DNA of 64,000 nucleotides, from assembly GCF_963675585.1 (NCBI RefSeq), contig NZ_OY776414.1, positions 1,963,001 through 2,027,000 of the forward strand, given 5' to 3'. Origin of the DNA: an uncultured Draconibacterium sp. (GTDB lineage Bacteria; Bacteroidota; Bacteroidia; Bacteroidales; Prolixibacteraceae). Both the position numbers and the translations under genes were made by a program. Under the pieces are notes generated by a model. That model worked only from the letters and a program-made list of their open reading frames with translations, made no database searches and had not been told where the DNA came from. Of the stretch, positions 8,154-16,775 are shown piece by piece. How positions within the stretch are numbered: position 1 is the first letter of the stretch; each line of letters starts with the position of its first letter.

Positions 8154-9632
8154 ATGAAAATGAAAACCTTGGTAATTCTTCTGTTTTCAACGGTTGTTGC
8201 GTGTTCAAACCAGAATACTCAATCCGAAGATGTGAGCAGCACAGCTGTTAAACCGCGTGTAATTGTTACAAGTGATGGAGAAATTGACGATGAATGTTCA
8301 ATGGTTCGATTTTTATTGTACACCAACGAATGGGATGTGGAAGGCATCATCACTTCCAGTTCGCAGTACCACTGGCACGGCCACCGCTGGGCTGGCGACG
8401 ACTGGCTCGATCCCTATCTTGATGCATATGCAGATGTATATCCAAATTTGATAAAACACAGCAACGACTACCCAACTCCCGACTATTTAAAATCAATCGC
8501 CTTAATTGGGAATGTTGAAGATGAAGGAGAAATGGATTCCATTACTCCCGGTTCGCAGCACATTGTAAAAGTCCTTTTAGACGAATCAAAAAACGCTCCA
8601 ATCTGGCTTCAGGCGTGGGGAGGTACAAACACCATTGCCCGGGCACTTAAAACCATTGAGCAAGAGCATCCTGAGAAAATGAAACAAGTGGCCGGCAAAC
8701 TACGCTTTTTCTTTATCTGGGAACAGGATTCTACCTACCAGGAATACATTCGCCCCAATTGGGGAAAATTCAATATCCCTACAATTATCAGCGATCAGTT
8801 TTGGTCAATTGCTTATCAATGGGATAAAATAATGCAAAATGATAAAATAGATTACTTCACAGCCGGTTGGATGAAACCAAACATTCTGGAAGACCATGGT
8901 CCTCTGTGTTCATTGTACCAGGCATATGAAGGAAGTGAAGACAAAGAAGGATGGAAAGCCGGAGGTCCTAATCAGCAAGGCAATTTCAGATCGGAAGGTG
9001 ATTCACCTGCGTTTATTCATACAATTCCAACCGGGCTTCGCAACTTAGAATCTCCGGATTACGGAGGTTGGGGAGGCCGATACATTAACGTTCGTGAAAA
9101 TACATGGTTAGATCCTGTGCCGGAAACCAATTACACTTACCCCGCAGGAAGATGGTATACAGCAACTGCCTGGGGGCGAAATTACATGAAGAATACTTAT
9201 CCTGACAAGCAGGATTTAATGAATGCCTATTTTAATCCGATTACGCGTTGGACAGATGTTTTACAGAACGATTTTGCGGCACGTGCTGACTGGTGTGTAA
9301 AAACCTTTGAAGAAGCCAATCATGCTCCGGTGGTTAAATTGGACAACGCGCTAGATATAATTTCAGAACCCGGCAGTATAATTCAGATGAGTGCCAAAGG
9401 TACAACTGATCCTGATGGCGATGAACTTACTTTTTTATGGTGGCAGTATGAAGAAGCGGATACCTATCAGGGAAATGTAGTTATTGAAAATTCAAGCGCA
9501 CGTGAAGCTTTATTTACAGTTCCCGCAGATGCAAAAAAAGGAGAAACCATTCATATTGTTTGTGAAGTAAAGGACGACGGTTCACCTCAGCTTACACGCT
9601 ACCAACGTGTAATTATCACAATTAAGCTGTAA
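8154..9632 (+). CDS. Secreted DUF1593/Sde182-type nucleoside hydrolase-like lipoprotein (copy 1)
   Basis: This 492-residue lipoprotein (Cys17 after STVVA) has an N-terminal domain resembling nucleoside hydrolases. VIVTSDGEIDDECSM (around residues 38-52) mirrors the calcium-binding Asp cluster of that fold. LQAWGGTNTIARAL, IWEQDSTYQEYIRPNW and GGWGGRYINVRENTWLDPVP are family motifs. The C-terminal part has an Ig-like domain with TDPDGDELTFLWWQY. DUF1593 is annotated from the cellulose-binding Sde182 protein of Saccharophagus; no reaction is firmly known to me. Nucleoside hydrolases open furanosyl bonds, and this copy follows a PL1 gene by 13 bases, so a furanosidase acting on pectin side chains is a reasonable guess. 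Confidence 0.85.
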   Translation: MKMKTLVILLFSTVVACSNQNTQSEDVSSTAVKPRVIVTSDGEIDDECSMVRFLLYTNEWDVEGIITSSSQYHWHGHRWAGDDWLDPYLDAYADVYPNLIKHSNDYPTPDYLKSIALIGNVEDEGEMDSITPGSQHIVKVLLDESKNAPIWLQAWGGTNTIARALKTIEQEHPEKMKQVAGKLRFFFIWEQDSTYQEYIRPNWGKFNIPTIISDQFWSIAYQWDKIMQNDKIDYFTAGWMKPNILEDHGPLCSLYQAYEGSEDKEGWKAGGPNQQGNFRSEGDSPAFIHTIPTGLRNLESPDYGGWGGRYINVRENTWLDPVPETNYTYPAGRWYTATAWGRNYMKNTYPDKQDLMNAYFNPITRWTDVLQNDFAARADWCVKTFEEANHAPVVKLDNALDIISEPGSIIQMSAKGTTDPDGDELTFLWWQYEEADTYQGNVVIENSSAREALFTVPADAKKGETIHIVCEVKDDGSPQLTRYQRVIITIKL

Positions 9633-9710
9633 ATTTAAAATTGAATTAAACATTATTATCATCCTTTTATTTGACATTGTTTTAATGTGGGACAGATCTT
9701 AATAACAGCA

Positions 9711-9729
9711 GAAAACCAGTATGGTTTTC
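9711..9729. other. Short hairpin after DUF1593 copy 1
   Basis: GAAAACCA and TGGTTTTC form a perfect eight-base stem with a three-base loop, 78 bases after the stop and before the GH140 promoter repeats. It may end the importer-lyase transcript; there is no U-run, so this is tentative. Confidence 0.35.
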
Positions 9730-9774
9730 CGATGTTGGAAAGAAGAACAGAAAATCGATAATTGTGAAAACTTA

Positions 9775-9796
9775 TTCCAGATTTTTTACAGATTTA
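9775..9796 (+). promoter_or_regulatory. Putative response-regulator site before the GH140 gene (two 11-bp units)
   Basis: TTCCAGATTTT (9775-9785) and TTACAGATTTA (9786-9796) are consecutive 11-base units like those before the PepSY and third PL1 promoters. The last unit starts 44 bases before the ATG at 9830, exactly as at 14760 relative to 14804. Only two units are recognisable here, so this is the weakest of the three sites. Confidence 0.45.
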
Positions 9797-9829
9797 TGTA
9801 GTTTATTGTACCCAAAATTACAAGAAATT

Positions 9830-11296
9830 ATGAAACTCAGTGTCCTGATTATTTTATGCGTACTGTTTATTACCCCAAATAAATCAATGGCGCAAACTCC
9901 ATGGCAAGAACATGGAAAACTTGAAATTTCAGCCAACCAACATTACATTCAACACGAAGATGGCAGCCCTTTTTTATGGATTGGCGACACCGGCTGGGGA
10001 ATGTTTCAACAGCTAACCCGTGAAGAAGTCGATCTGTATTTGGATAGTCGGCAGGAACTTGGATTTACCGTAATTCAGGCAGTAGCCCACTGGTCTCCGC
10101 ATGGAGGAGGAATGGACAGGAGTCCCGACAACGCAGCCAATGCATACGGACATCGACCGTTTACCGGCGAAGAAAAATCACCCAACACCTCTGAACCATT
10201 ATTGGTTGAAGGAGGCGATCTCAATTCGCCCAACGATTACTGGGATCATGCAGATTATGTTGTTGAAGCTGTAAAAAAACGAAATATGTATTTGGCACTG
10301 CTACCTTGCTGGGCTTCTCAATTGGTTACCGGCACTGGCGAGTATACAGCAGAAGAAGCAAAGTTATATGGCACATTTTTAGGAAAACGATATGGCAACG
10401 AACCAAATATTATTTGGGTATTAGGCGGCGATACCAAAGCGCAATTTGATGCCTACGATAAAAATCAGAAGTACAGTAAGTACGATTACCGCCCCATTTA
10501 CCGAGCAATGGCAGAAGGAATTGTACAAGGTGTTACCGGAGAAACTCCGGCATGGAATGAAGTGCATCCTGCCTGGGATGAAGTATTTTTTACTTACCAT
10601 CCAAACGGTGATTCTCCTTATGGTTCGTCGCAATGGTTTCACGAGGATGTTTGGCAAGATGCGAATGGTGTGGAAGTGTGGAAAGAAGTAAATGATGTGT
10701 ACAGAACCATGCTCAATGATTATCAGTTAAAGAATCCGGTAAAACCAAGTTTATTTTTAGAAGGTTCTTATGAATATGGCTCCTATCGACATGATTGTGG
10801 ATGGGTAACACCGGTGCGCGTACGCAGGCAGTTTTATCAGACATTTTTTGCCGGTGGTGCCGGGCATACCTACGGTGCTGCTCCTATTTGGTCGATGAGA
10901 GGAAACGAAGGCGATTACAATTGTGGCTATACATGGCAGCAGGCACTTGATTTTCCGGGTGCAGCACAAGTATCGCTTACAGGCAAACAATTTTTAAGCG
11001 ATCACAACTGGTACGAGTGGATTCCCAATGGAAATGTTATTTCAGACCTTGGAGAAAACGAAAGTTTGAAAACTGCTGTTACCACCGAATCAAACAATAT
11101 GGCTTTGGTCTATTTTTCAAATAACTCAAGCTGCAGGGTAAAAAACATTTTAAACAAAACGGCCAATGCCTACTGGTTTTATCCACAAACCGGCGAAAAG
11201 CAAAAAATATCAACATTTTCGGTAAATGAATCAAGAGATATGGTGCCTCCTTCTAAATGGGAAGATGCTGTTTTGGTACTTCAAACTCAAGAATAA
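9830..11296 (+). CDS. GH140-like glycosidase (DUF4038 family), candidate apiosidase
   Basis: Reading from the ATG at 9830 gives 488 residues with a clean signal peptide (KLSVLIILCVLF to SMAQ). The in-frame GTG at 9764 would add 22 residues and overlap a putative regulator site. The TIM-barrel domain begins LEISANQHYIQHEDGSPFLW and GDTGWGMFQQLTREEV, typical of DUF4038. Likely catalytic acids are Asp201 in NIIWVLGGDTKA and Glu311 in SLFLEGSYEYGS, matching the Asp/Glu pair described for the RG-II apiosidase BT1012 (GH140). The C-terminal part resembles the collagen-binding-like domain usually attached. GH140 removes D-apiose from pectin. Family membership is strong; apiose specificity is inferred from the one characterised member and from neighbouring pentose import genes. 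Confidence 0.85.
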   Translation: MKLSVLIILCVLFITPNKSMAQTPWQEHGKLEISANQHYIQHEDGSPFLWIGDTGWGMFQQLTREEVDLYLDSRQELGFTVIQAVAHWSPHGGGMDRSPDNAANAYGHRPFTGEEKSPNTSEPLLVEGGDLNSPNDYWDHADYVVEAVKKRNMYLALLPCWASQLVTGTGEYTAEEAKLYGTFLGKRYGNEPNIIWVLGGDTKAQFDAYDKNQKYSKYDYRPIYRAMAEGIVQGVTGETPAWNEVHPAWDEVFFTYHPNGDSPYGSSQWFHEDVWQDANGVEVWKEVNDVYRTMLNDYQLKNPVKPSLFLEGSYEYGSYRHDCGWVTPVRVRRQFYQTFFAGGAGHTYGAAPIWSMRGNEGDYNCGYTWQQALDFPGAAQVSLTGKQFLSDHNWYEWIPNGNVISDLGENESLKTAVTTESNNMALVYFSNNSSCRVKNILNKTANAYWFYPQTGEKQKISTFSVNESRDMVPPSKWEDAVLVLQTQE

Positions 11297-11330
11297 TAAA
11301 CTAGTCCGATAAACATATAAAAGAAAACAA

Positions 11331-12704
11331 ATGAATACTTTAAAATCAATTCTAATTGTACTGTTTCTACTACCATTCAGCCTGATATCCAATGCACAGG
11401 AAAAAACGGCAAACAGAATTCCCGAATATAAAATTCCATATGAATTGCCATCGACTGAAAATGTTATGGAAGTTTTAAACCGAATTCGTACGTACTACGA
11501 ATCCACAAGTCCTCAAATTATTATTGATTCAAAAACGGGAGAAAAAATAAACGATTTTAACACCTTTAATCCCAATGCAGTTCCCTCACCTGGCTTTTCG
11601 GGTGAATGGTCGTATACTCATGGAGTTGTTCTTTCCGCTTTCGATTACATTACAAAAGTTACCGGCGACAAAACTTTCGTTAACAACAACACAAAGTTTT
11701 ATAATTATGTCATCGAAAACCTCCCCTATTTTCAAAACAATTCGGATAAAATAAAAAGTTCAAAAATTGGAAACTGGGGAAGAATTATAGAATTTGAAGC
11801 TTTGGATGATTGTGGTTCGATTACTGCCGCAATGATTAAAACGTATTTAATAACAAAGGACGACAAGTACCTCGAAATCATTAATCGCACCGCAGAACAC
11901 ATCTCTAATCATCAGTTTCGTTTGGAAGATGGTACACTGGCGCGCAACCGCCCGCAATACAAGTCGGTTTGGGCCGACGATATGTACATGAGTGTGCCGT
12001 TTTTAATAAATATGGGTGTGCTTAGCAACAACAACGCCTATTTTGATGATGCCGTAAAACAAGTACTTCAAATGGCCGACCGTTTGTACATTCCCGAAAA
12101 GGAGTTGTTCGATCACGGTTGGAATGTAACTTCGGGCGATTATGATCCACGCTTTTACTGGGGACGTGCCAATGGCTGGGTTTTAATGTCGATGGCAGAA
12201 GTATTGAGTATTTTACCTGAAGATTACCAGGGTCGCGATAAAATACTTCATCTCTATCGTTCAATGGTTCGTAGTTTGGCCAACCTGCAGGATGGCGACG
12301 GATTTTGGCACAACCTGCTCGACAAAAACGATACCTACACCGAAACATCGTGCACTGCCATGTTTACCTTTGCCATTGCAAAAGGGATTAACGAAGGTTG
12401 GATTAGCCATGTGTATGGGCCGGTGGCACTAACCGGCTGGAATGCCCTGCAAACGCGTGTTCTTGAAAATGGTGCAGTAGATGGAACCTGCGAGGGAACA
12501 ACTTTCGCCCACGATAATACGTATTACTACCACCGTGGAAAAAGCATTTATGCAACCCACGGATATGGGCCGGTTCTGTATGCCGGCGCAGAAATGATTC
12601 GCTTGCTTCAAAACGACAAAATTGAAATAGTCAATACCAATTTTGGTTCTATAAACAGTACTTTTCATTTTCTCTTAAAAAGCGAATGGCCTGAAAAGAA
12701 GTAA
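11331..12704 (+). CDS. GH105 unsaturated glycuronyl hydrolase (YteR/RhiN-like)
   Basis: This 457-residue exported protein (signal ending SNAQ) has an alpha/alpha six-barrel fold. GEWSYTHGVVLSAF, KSVWADDMYMSVPFL (Asp216/Asp217), FYWGRANGWVLMSMAEVL and DNTYYYHRGKS are typical of GH105. These enzymes hydrate and release the 4,5-unsaturated uronic acid left at the non-reducing end by pectate or rhamnogalacturonan lyases, so it acts after the PL1/PL10 enzymes here. It lies 34 bases after the GH140 gene and 24 bases before the response regulator, apparently in the same transcript. GH88 is a related alternative but the motifs fit GH105 better. Confidence 0.88.
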   Translation: MNTLKSILIVLFLLPFSLISNAQEKTANRIPEYKIPYELPSTENVMEVLNRIRTYYESTSPQIIIDSKTGEKINDFNTFNPNAVPSPGFSGEWSYTHGVVLSAFDYITKVTGDKTFVNNNTKFYNYVIENLPYFQNNSDKIKSSKIGNWGRIIEFEALDDCGSITAAMIKTYLITKDDKYLEIINRTAEHISNHQFRLEDGTLARNRPQYKSVWADDMYMSVPFLINMGVLSNNNAYFDDAVKQVLQMADRLYIPEKELFDHGWNVTSGDYDPRFYWGRANGWVLMSMAEVLSILPEDYQGRDKILHLYRSMVRSLANLQDGDGFWHNLLDKNDTYTETSCTAMFTFAIAKGINEGWISHVYGPVALTGWNALQTRVLENGAVDGTCEGTTFAHDNTYYYHRGKSIYATHGYGPVLYAGAEMIRLLQNDKIEIVNTNFGSINSTFHFLLKSEWPEKK

Positions 12705-12728
12705 TTGCTTACTATAAAATTCTGTAAC

Positions 12729-13406
12729 ATGAAAATTCTTGTAATAGAAGACGAACCGGAAATGAGGGAATTGATCAAACAATTTCTTAAAGATGAAAAT
12801 TACCTTGTTGAAGAAGCAACTGATTTTTATTCGGGTGTCGATAAAATAGTAGCTTACGATTACGATTGTATTTTGCTGGACATTATGCTTCCGGGAGGAA
12901 ATGGTCTGGATCTGTTACAAGAATTAAAAAACATGAACAAAGCCGACAGTGTTATCATTATTTCGGCAAAAGATTCACTCGACGATAAAATAAAAGGCTT
13001 AAACCTGGGTGCTGATGATTATCTTACAAAACCATTTCATATTGCAGAACTAAACGCTAGAATAAAATCGGTTATCCGACGTAAGAAATCAGATGGCAGG
13101 CGATTGCTGGAAATAGAAAATGTATCGATAAATATTGACGAAAGATTGGTTACAATCAATAACAAACCCGTGAATTTAAATCGTAAGGAGTTTGATATTC
13201 TTGTTTTTTTCGCGATGAACAAATTAAGGGTTGTGAGTAAATCGGCCATAGCCGAAAATATTTGGGGAGATTATATTGATCAATCAAACGATTTCGATTT
13301 TATTTATTCGCAAATTAAAAACCTACGTAAAAAGCTCCGCAGTCACGAGGCTGAAATAGACATTAACGCTGTTTATGGAATGGGATACAGATTAATTATT
13401 AAATGA
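12729..13406 (+). CDS. OmpR-family response regulator
   Basis: This 225-residue cytoplasmic regulator has a receiver domain (1-115) with acidic pair EDE near residue 8, phospho-acceptor Asp51 in LLDIMLPG, and switch Lys in DDYLTKPF. A winged-helix Trans_reg_C domain follows (about 130-224) with LNRKEFDILVFF and INAVYGMGYRLI. The ATG at 12729 places the first strand correctly; an upstream TTG at 12705 adds only eight unlikely residues. The kinase gene overlaps its stop by four bases. OmpR-family dimers bind 10-11 bp direct repeats. The TTCC repeats at 11-bp spacing before 9830, 14804 and 22650 are therefore its likely targets. Confidence 0.95.
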   Translation: MKILVIEDEPEMRELIKQFLKDENYLVEEATDFYSGVDKIVAYDYDCILLDIMLPGGNGLDLLQELKNMNKADSVIIISAKDSLDDKIKGLNLGADDYLTKPFHIAELNARIKSVIRRKKSDGRRLLEIENVSINIDERLVTINNKPVNLNRKEFDILVFFAMNKLRVVSKSAIAENIWGDYIDQSNDFDFIYSQIKNLRKKLRSHEAEIDINAVYGMGYRLIIK

Positions 13407-14677
13407 GACTAATAAATCATACACTGCTGTTTCTTTTGTTTATATTGTTTATAACAGTTGGCTTATGGTCTGTTCTTTTTTATTCTCAACTTCTAACACA
13501 AGTTAAAACCACCATCGATGAAGGTTTGAGCAATTACAAAATTGTTATTATCGACAAATTAAAAGATGATAGTCTTATTGTTGAGCAGAATGTATTTTTG
13601 GATAATAACTACATTGTTAAGGGCGTAAGCGAAGACTTCGCATTGCGAGTAAGAGATTCTTATAAAGACACTTTAATTTTTTCTACACTTAAAAATACGA
13701 GCTACGAGGTACGCCTACTTACTACTGCCTTTGTTGCTGCCGACGGAAATTATTACGAAATGAAGGTAATTTCAAACGAAGTGGATAAAGGCAGATTAAT
13801 GGGTAAGATATTACAGTCGCTACTGTGGTTATTTTTCTTTTTATTTATTGGTACATTGTTGGTAAATAATTTGGTGCTAAAAAAAACATGGAAACCTTTT
13901 TATCGAGTATTGGAATATCTGAATGATTTCAGACTTGATAAAAAAACATTTCGTGAGTTGCCCAAAACACACATTAAGGAATTTTCAATGCTAAACGATT
14001 CCATTCAAAACCTGTTAAATTTAAATGTTGATATTTTTAACAGTCAAAAACAATTTATTGAAAATGCTTCGCACGAGTTACAAACGCCGCTGGCTATAGG
14101 AATTAACAAACTTGAATTGCTTGCCGACGAGGACAAATTATCGCCGGACCAGATCAAACAAATTGGAGATATAATTCGTGTATTTCAACGACTATCGGGT
14201 TTAAATAAGTCGCTGCTCTTACTTTCAAAAATCGAAAACAAACAATTTGTATCTGAAGAACCAATTAGCTTTGACGCTATTTTCAGCAGAATTACACACG
14301 ATTTTACAGACTTTACAGAATACAAAAAAATTAAAATAAGCTATCAGAAAGAAGATAACTGGTTATTCAGGATGAATAAAGATCTTGCAGAAATGATGGT
14401 ATTAAACCTGGTTAAAAATGCCATTGTTCATAACCAACCAGGCGGAGAACTCATTATTCGTTTGGGAGTCTCGTATTTTACCATTGAAAACACAAGCGAT
14501 AAACCAGAAATTCCTTCTGATAAATTATTTAAACGCTTTAATAAAGATGCGGATAACAAGGGTTCCACCGGCCTTGGTTTGGCCATTGTAAAAGCCATTG
14601 CCGATGCATCTGGCTTACATCTCTCCTATTCCTATCACAAAAGACATATTTTTAAAGTCATTCAAAAATCGAACTAA
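13403..14677 (+). CDS. Sensor histidine kinase
   Basis: This 424-residue membrane kinase has one transmembrane segment near residues 5-25 and a second near 135-155, enclosing a small periplasmic sensor of about 110 residues. The HisKA box is ENASHELQTPLAIGIN with His224. The N box is LNLVKNAIVHN and the G box GSTGLGLAIVKAIA. It phosphorylates the response regulator whose stop codon overlaps its start (ATGA). The next gene encodes a PepSY-like periplasmic protein that may supply or modulate the signal. No HAMP domain is obvious. Confidence 0.94.
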   Translation: MRLINHTLLFLLFILFITVGLWSVLFYSQLLTQVKTTIDEGLSNYKIVIIDKLKDDSLIVEQNVFLDNNYIVKGVSEDFALRVRDSYKDTLIFSTLKNTSYEVRLLTTAFVAADGNYYEMKVISNEVDKGRLMGKILQSLLWLFFFLFIGTLLVNNLVLKKTWKPFYRVLEYLNDFRLDKKTFRELPKTHIKEFSMLNDSIQNLLNLNVDIFNSQKQFIENASHELQTPLAIGINKLELLADEDKLSPDQIKQIGDIIRVFQRLSGLNKSLLLLSKIENKQFVSEEPISFDAIFSRITHDFTDFTEYKKIKISYQKEDNWLFRMNKDLAEMMVLNLVKNAIVHNQPGGELIIRLGVSYFTIENTSDKPEIPSDKLFKRFNKDADNKGSTGLGLAIVKAIADASGLHLSYSYHKRHIFKVIQKSN

Positions 14678-14726
14678 CAGCTTTCATTTCCGAATAGGAA
14701 TGTTCAAAACATTTCGCGATAAAGTA

Positions 14727-14770
14727 TTCCGGTTTCCTTCCAGATTTATTCCAACTTGTTTCCAGATTCA
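14727..14770 (+). promoter_or_regulatory. Four TTCC direct repeats at 11-bp spacing before the PepSY-like gene
   Basis: TTCC occurs at 14727, 14738, 14749 and 14760, exactly 11 bases apart. Units 2-4 read TTCCAGATTTA, TTCCAACTTGT and TTCCAGATTCA. They are followed at once by TATCTTTT (14771-14778), a seven-of-eight match to the Bacteroidota -7 box TAnnTTTG, with no clear -33 box. This is the expected layout of an activator-dependent promoter bound by an OmpR-type regulator, and such a regulator is encoded just upstream. The last unit starts 44 bases before the ATG. Confidence 0.7.
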
Positions 14771-14803
14771 TATCTTTTATTTGCATATAAATTAAGCTTC
14801 ATT

Positions 14804-15619
14804 ATGAAACAAAACATTGTATTACTATTGATTCTTTTTCTAGCGGCAAACACATTTGCGCAAAGCATCAGTAAAAATGATATACCTGCTGTCGTTATAA
14901 ATTCTTTTCAACTAAAATATCCGAATGCCGACGATGTTAAGTGGAAAAAGAAGAACAGTAACTACCTGGTTGATTTTAAGGTAAACAGTAAACTGAATAA
15001 TCTGATATTGGATTTTAAAGGAAACGTTTTAAAGCATTCTCAGGATTTGTATGTAAGCGAGGTGCCCGAAGCTGTTCAGGAAGCAATTCGAAATAAACTG
15101 GCCTATTTTGATATGCACGATGCAGACCGTTACGAAGAAGGTGGCAAAATCACCTACGAAATAAGATTTAAAAAGGATGGGAAAAACAACTACTTCTGGA
15201 CAGATGAAAAGGGAACATTATTGAAGTATAGAAGAGAATTAAACAACGATGAAATTCCTTTAGCTATTGTAAATCTTATTACAAACAAATACGGAGAATT
15301 CGATATTGACCGATCGAAATATGTAGAGGAAAATGGGAAAAACATTTATATCATACGCGGTACAATTCATGACAGGGACCACGTGTTTAATGTTGACGAT
15401 AAGGTAAAAATAATCAGTCATTATAAAGATTTGCAAAACGATGAAATTCCAGATCCGGTATTAAAAGCCATCGCCGAATTTTATAAGGGGTTTAGTATTC
15501 GGGATGCCGATTTGGTGGAAGATGGAAATAGAACTTTTTACATACTGAATTTGAGAAAAGCAAATGAACAGTTTTACGTCAGGTTGAATGAGAATGGTAA
15601 AATACTGGAAGTTAAATAA
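14804..15619 (+). CDS. PepSY-like periplasmic protein with four tandem repeats
   Basis: This 271-residue exported protein (signal ending ANTFAQ) has four repeats of about 60 residues. Each starts with an IP/VP-x-x-V helix (IPAVVINSF, VPEAVQEAI, IPLAIVNLI, IPDPVLKAI) and ends with a beta-hairpin such as FKGNVLK or DEKGTLLKYR. This is the 'beta-lactamase-inhibitor-like, PepSY-like' fold (PF11396) common in Bacteroidota. Such proteins often sit beside histidine kinases, and a periplasmic sensing or buffering role is inferred, not proven. The ATG at 14804 fits the signal peptide; an upstream in-frame TTG at 14756 lies within the repeat operator. It probably heads the transcript that includes the PL10 and next PL1 genes. 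Confidence 0.8.
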   Translation: MKQNIVLLLILFLAANTFAQSISKNDIPAVVINSFQLKYPNADDVKWKKKNSNYLVDFKVNSKLNNLILDFKGNVLKHSQDLYVSEVPEAVQEAIRNKLAYFDMHDADRYEEGGKITYEIRFKKDGKNNYFWTDEKGTLLKYRRELNNDEIPLAIVNLITNKYGEFDIDRSKYVEENGKNIYIIRGTIHDRDHVFNVDDKVKIISHYKDLQNDEIPDPVLKAIAEFYKGFSIRDADLVEDGNRTFYILNLRKANEQFYVRLNENGKILEVK

Positions 15620-15639
15620 GATTACAAAACATACACAGA

Positions 15640-16749
15640 ATGAATAAAAATACAACCATAAAAATTATATCAATAGTGGCGTTTTCTTTTCTTACGATCT
15701 TCGGTTTTGCTCAGAATAAATCAGCCGACTATCTGAGTAAAAGCTGGAAAGAAGTGTCCACTAAAATGCCTGCCGGATGGTATGGTACCAATGAAGCAAA
15801 AACCGTTGCAGAAAATGTACTTATTGCACAAAAAGAAATCGGCGGGTGGGAAAAGAACAAGCCGTATCACCACGAATTTACACAAACTGAAAAAAACCAC
15901 TTTCAAAACGACAAAAAAGAAATTGGAGCCACTTTCGACAATGGTTCAACCATAACAGAACTACGGTTTCTTGCTAAAATGTATTCCAGGGTAAAAGACG
16001 AACTCTACAAACAAGCCTTTGAAAAAGGACTGGAGTATATATTTATTTCGCAATATAAAAATGGCGGATGGCCCCAATTTTTCCCTGTACGAAAAGGAAG
16101 TGTATCGTATTCGGGCCATATTACTTACAACGATGATGCGATGGTAAACACCATGCAGTTTCTAAACGAAATAATTTCGGGGAACAAGGATTTTGAATCA
16201 CTGCAAATAAGCAACGAAACAAAAGCAAAAGCACAAAATTCTTTTGATAAAGGTGTTGTGTGTATATTAAATACTCAGATAATAATTGACGGTAAACCAA
16301 CCGTTTGGTGTGCCCAACACGATGAGATAACACTTGTGCCCGCCAACGCTCGAAGTTACGAACTGGCATCGTTTAGCGGGGCCGAATCGGTTGGTATTGT
16401 TGAATTACTAATGAATATCGATCATCCTACAGAAGAAATAATAGCGTCGGTAAATGGGGCAATTAAATGGTTTGAAGAACATAAAATTGAAGGCATTAAA
16501 TTAGAACGAATTACCAATACCGAAGGACAAAAGGATAGAGTTGTGGTGAAAGATGCTTCTGCTCCAACGCTATGGGCGCGCTTTTACGATCTGGAAACCG
16601 AAAAGCCATTTTTCTGCAGTCGCGATGGAATAAAGCGAAACACGTTTGCAGAGATTAGCCACAATCGCCGAAATGGCTATAGCTGGTATAGCAACAAACC
16701 CGAAAAGGTGTTAGAAAAATATCCTGAGTGGCTGGCAAAAAATCAATAA
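15640..16749 (+). CDS. Pectate lyase, PL10 family (PelA-like)
   Basis: This 369-residue secreted lyase has a signal ending TIFGFAQ and an alpha/alpha-toroid fold. NVLIAQKEIGGWEKN, IGATFDNGSTITELRFLA, SQYKNGGWPQFFP, ITYNDDAMVNTM, VWCAQHDEITLVPANARSYE and APTLWARFYDLET are the PL10 signatures. The enzyme cuts polygalacturonate by beta-elimination with calcium. It follows the PepSY gene by 20 bases and precedes a PL1 gene by 26, so it should be controlled by the TTCC-repeat promoter. No sorting or binding domain is attached, so the periplasm or a membrane-associated site is likely. Confidence 0.93.
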   Translation: MNKNTTIKIISIVAFSFLTIFGFAQNKSADYLSKSWKEVSTKMPAGWYGTNEAKTVAENVLIAQKEIGGWEKNKPYHHEFTQTEKNHFQNDKKEIGATFDNGSTITELRFLAKMYSRVKDELYKQAFEKGLEYIFISQYKNGGWPQFFPVRKGSVSYSGHITYNDDAMVNTMQFLNEIISGNKDFESLQISNETKAKAQNSFDKGVVCILNTQIIIDGKPTVWCAQHDEITLVPANARSYELASFSGAESVGIVELLMNIDHPTEEIIASVNGAIKWFEEHKIEGIKLERITNTEGQKDRVVVKDASAPTLWARFYDLETEKPFFCSRDGIKRNTFAEISHNRRNGYSWYSNKPEKVLEKYPEWLAKNQ

Positions 16750-16775
16750 TACAAACAATAGTAAATCTCAATATC

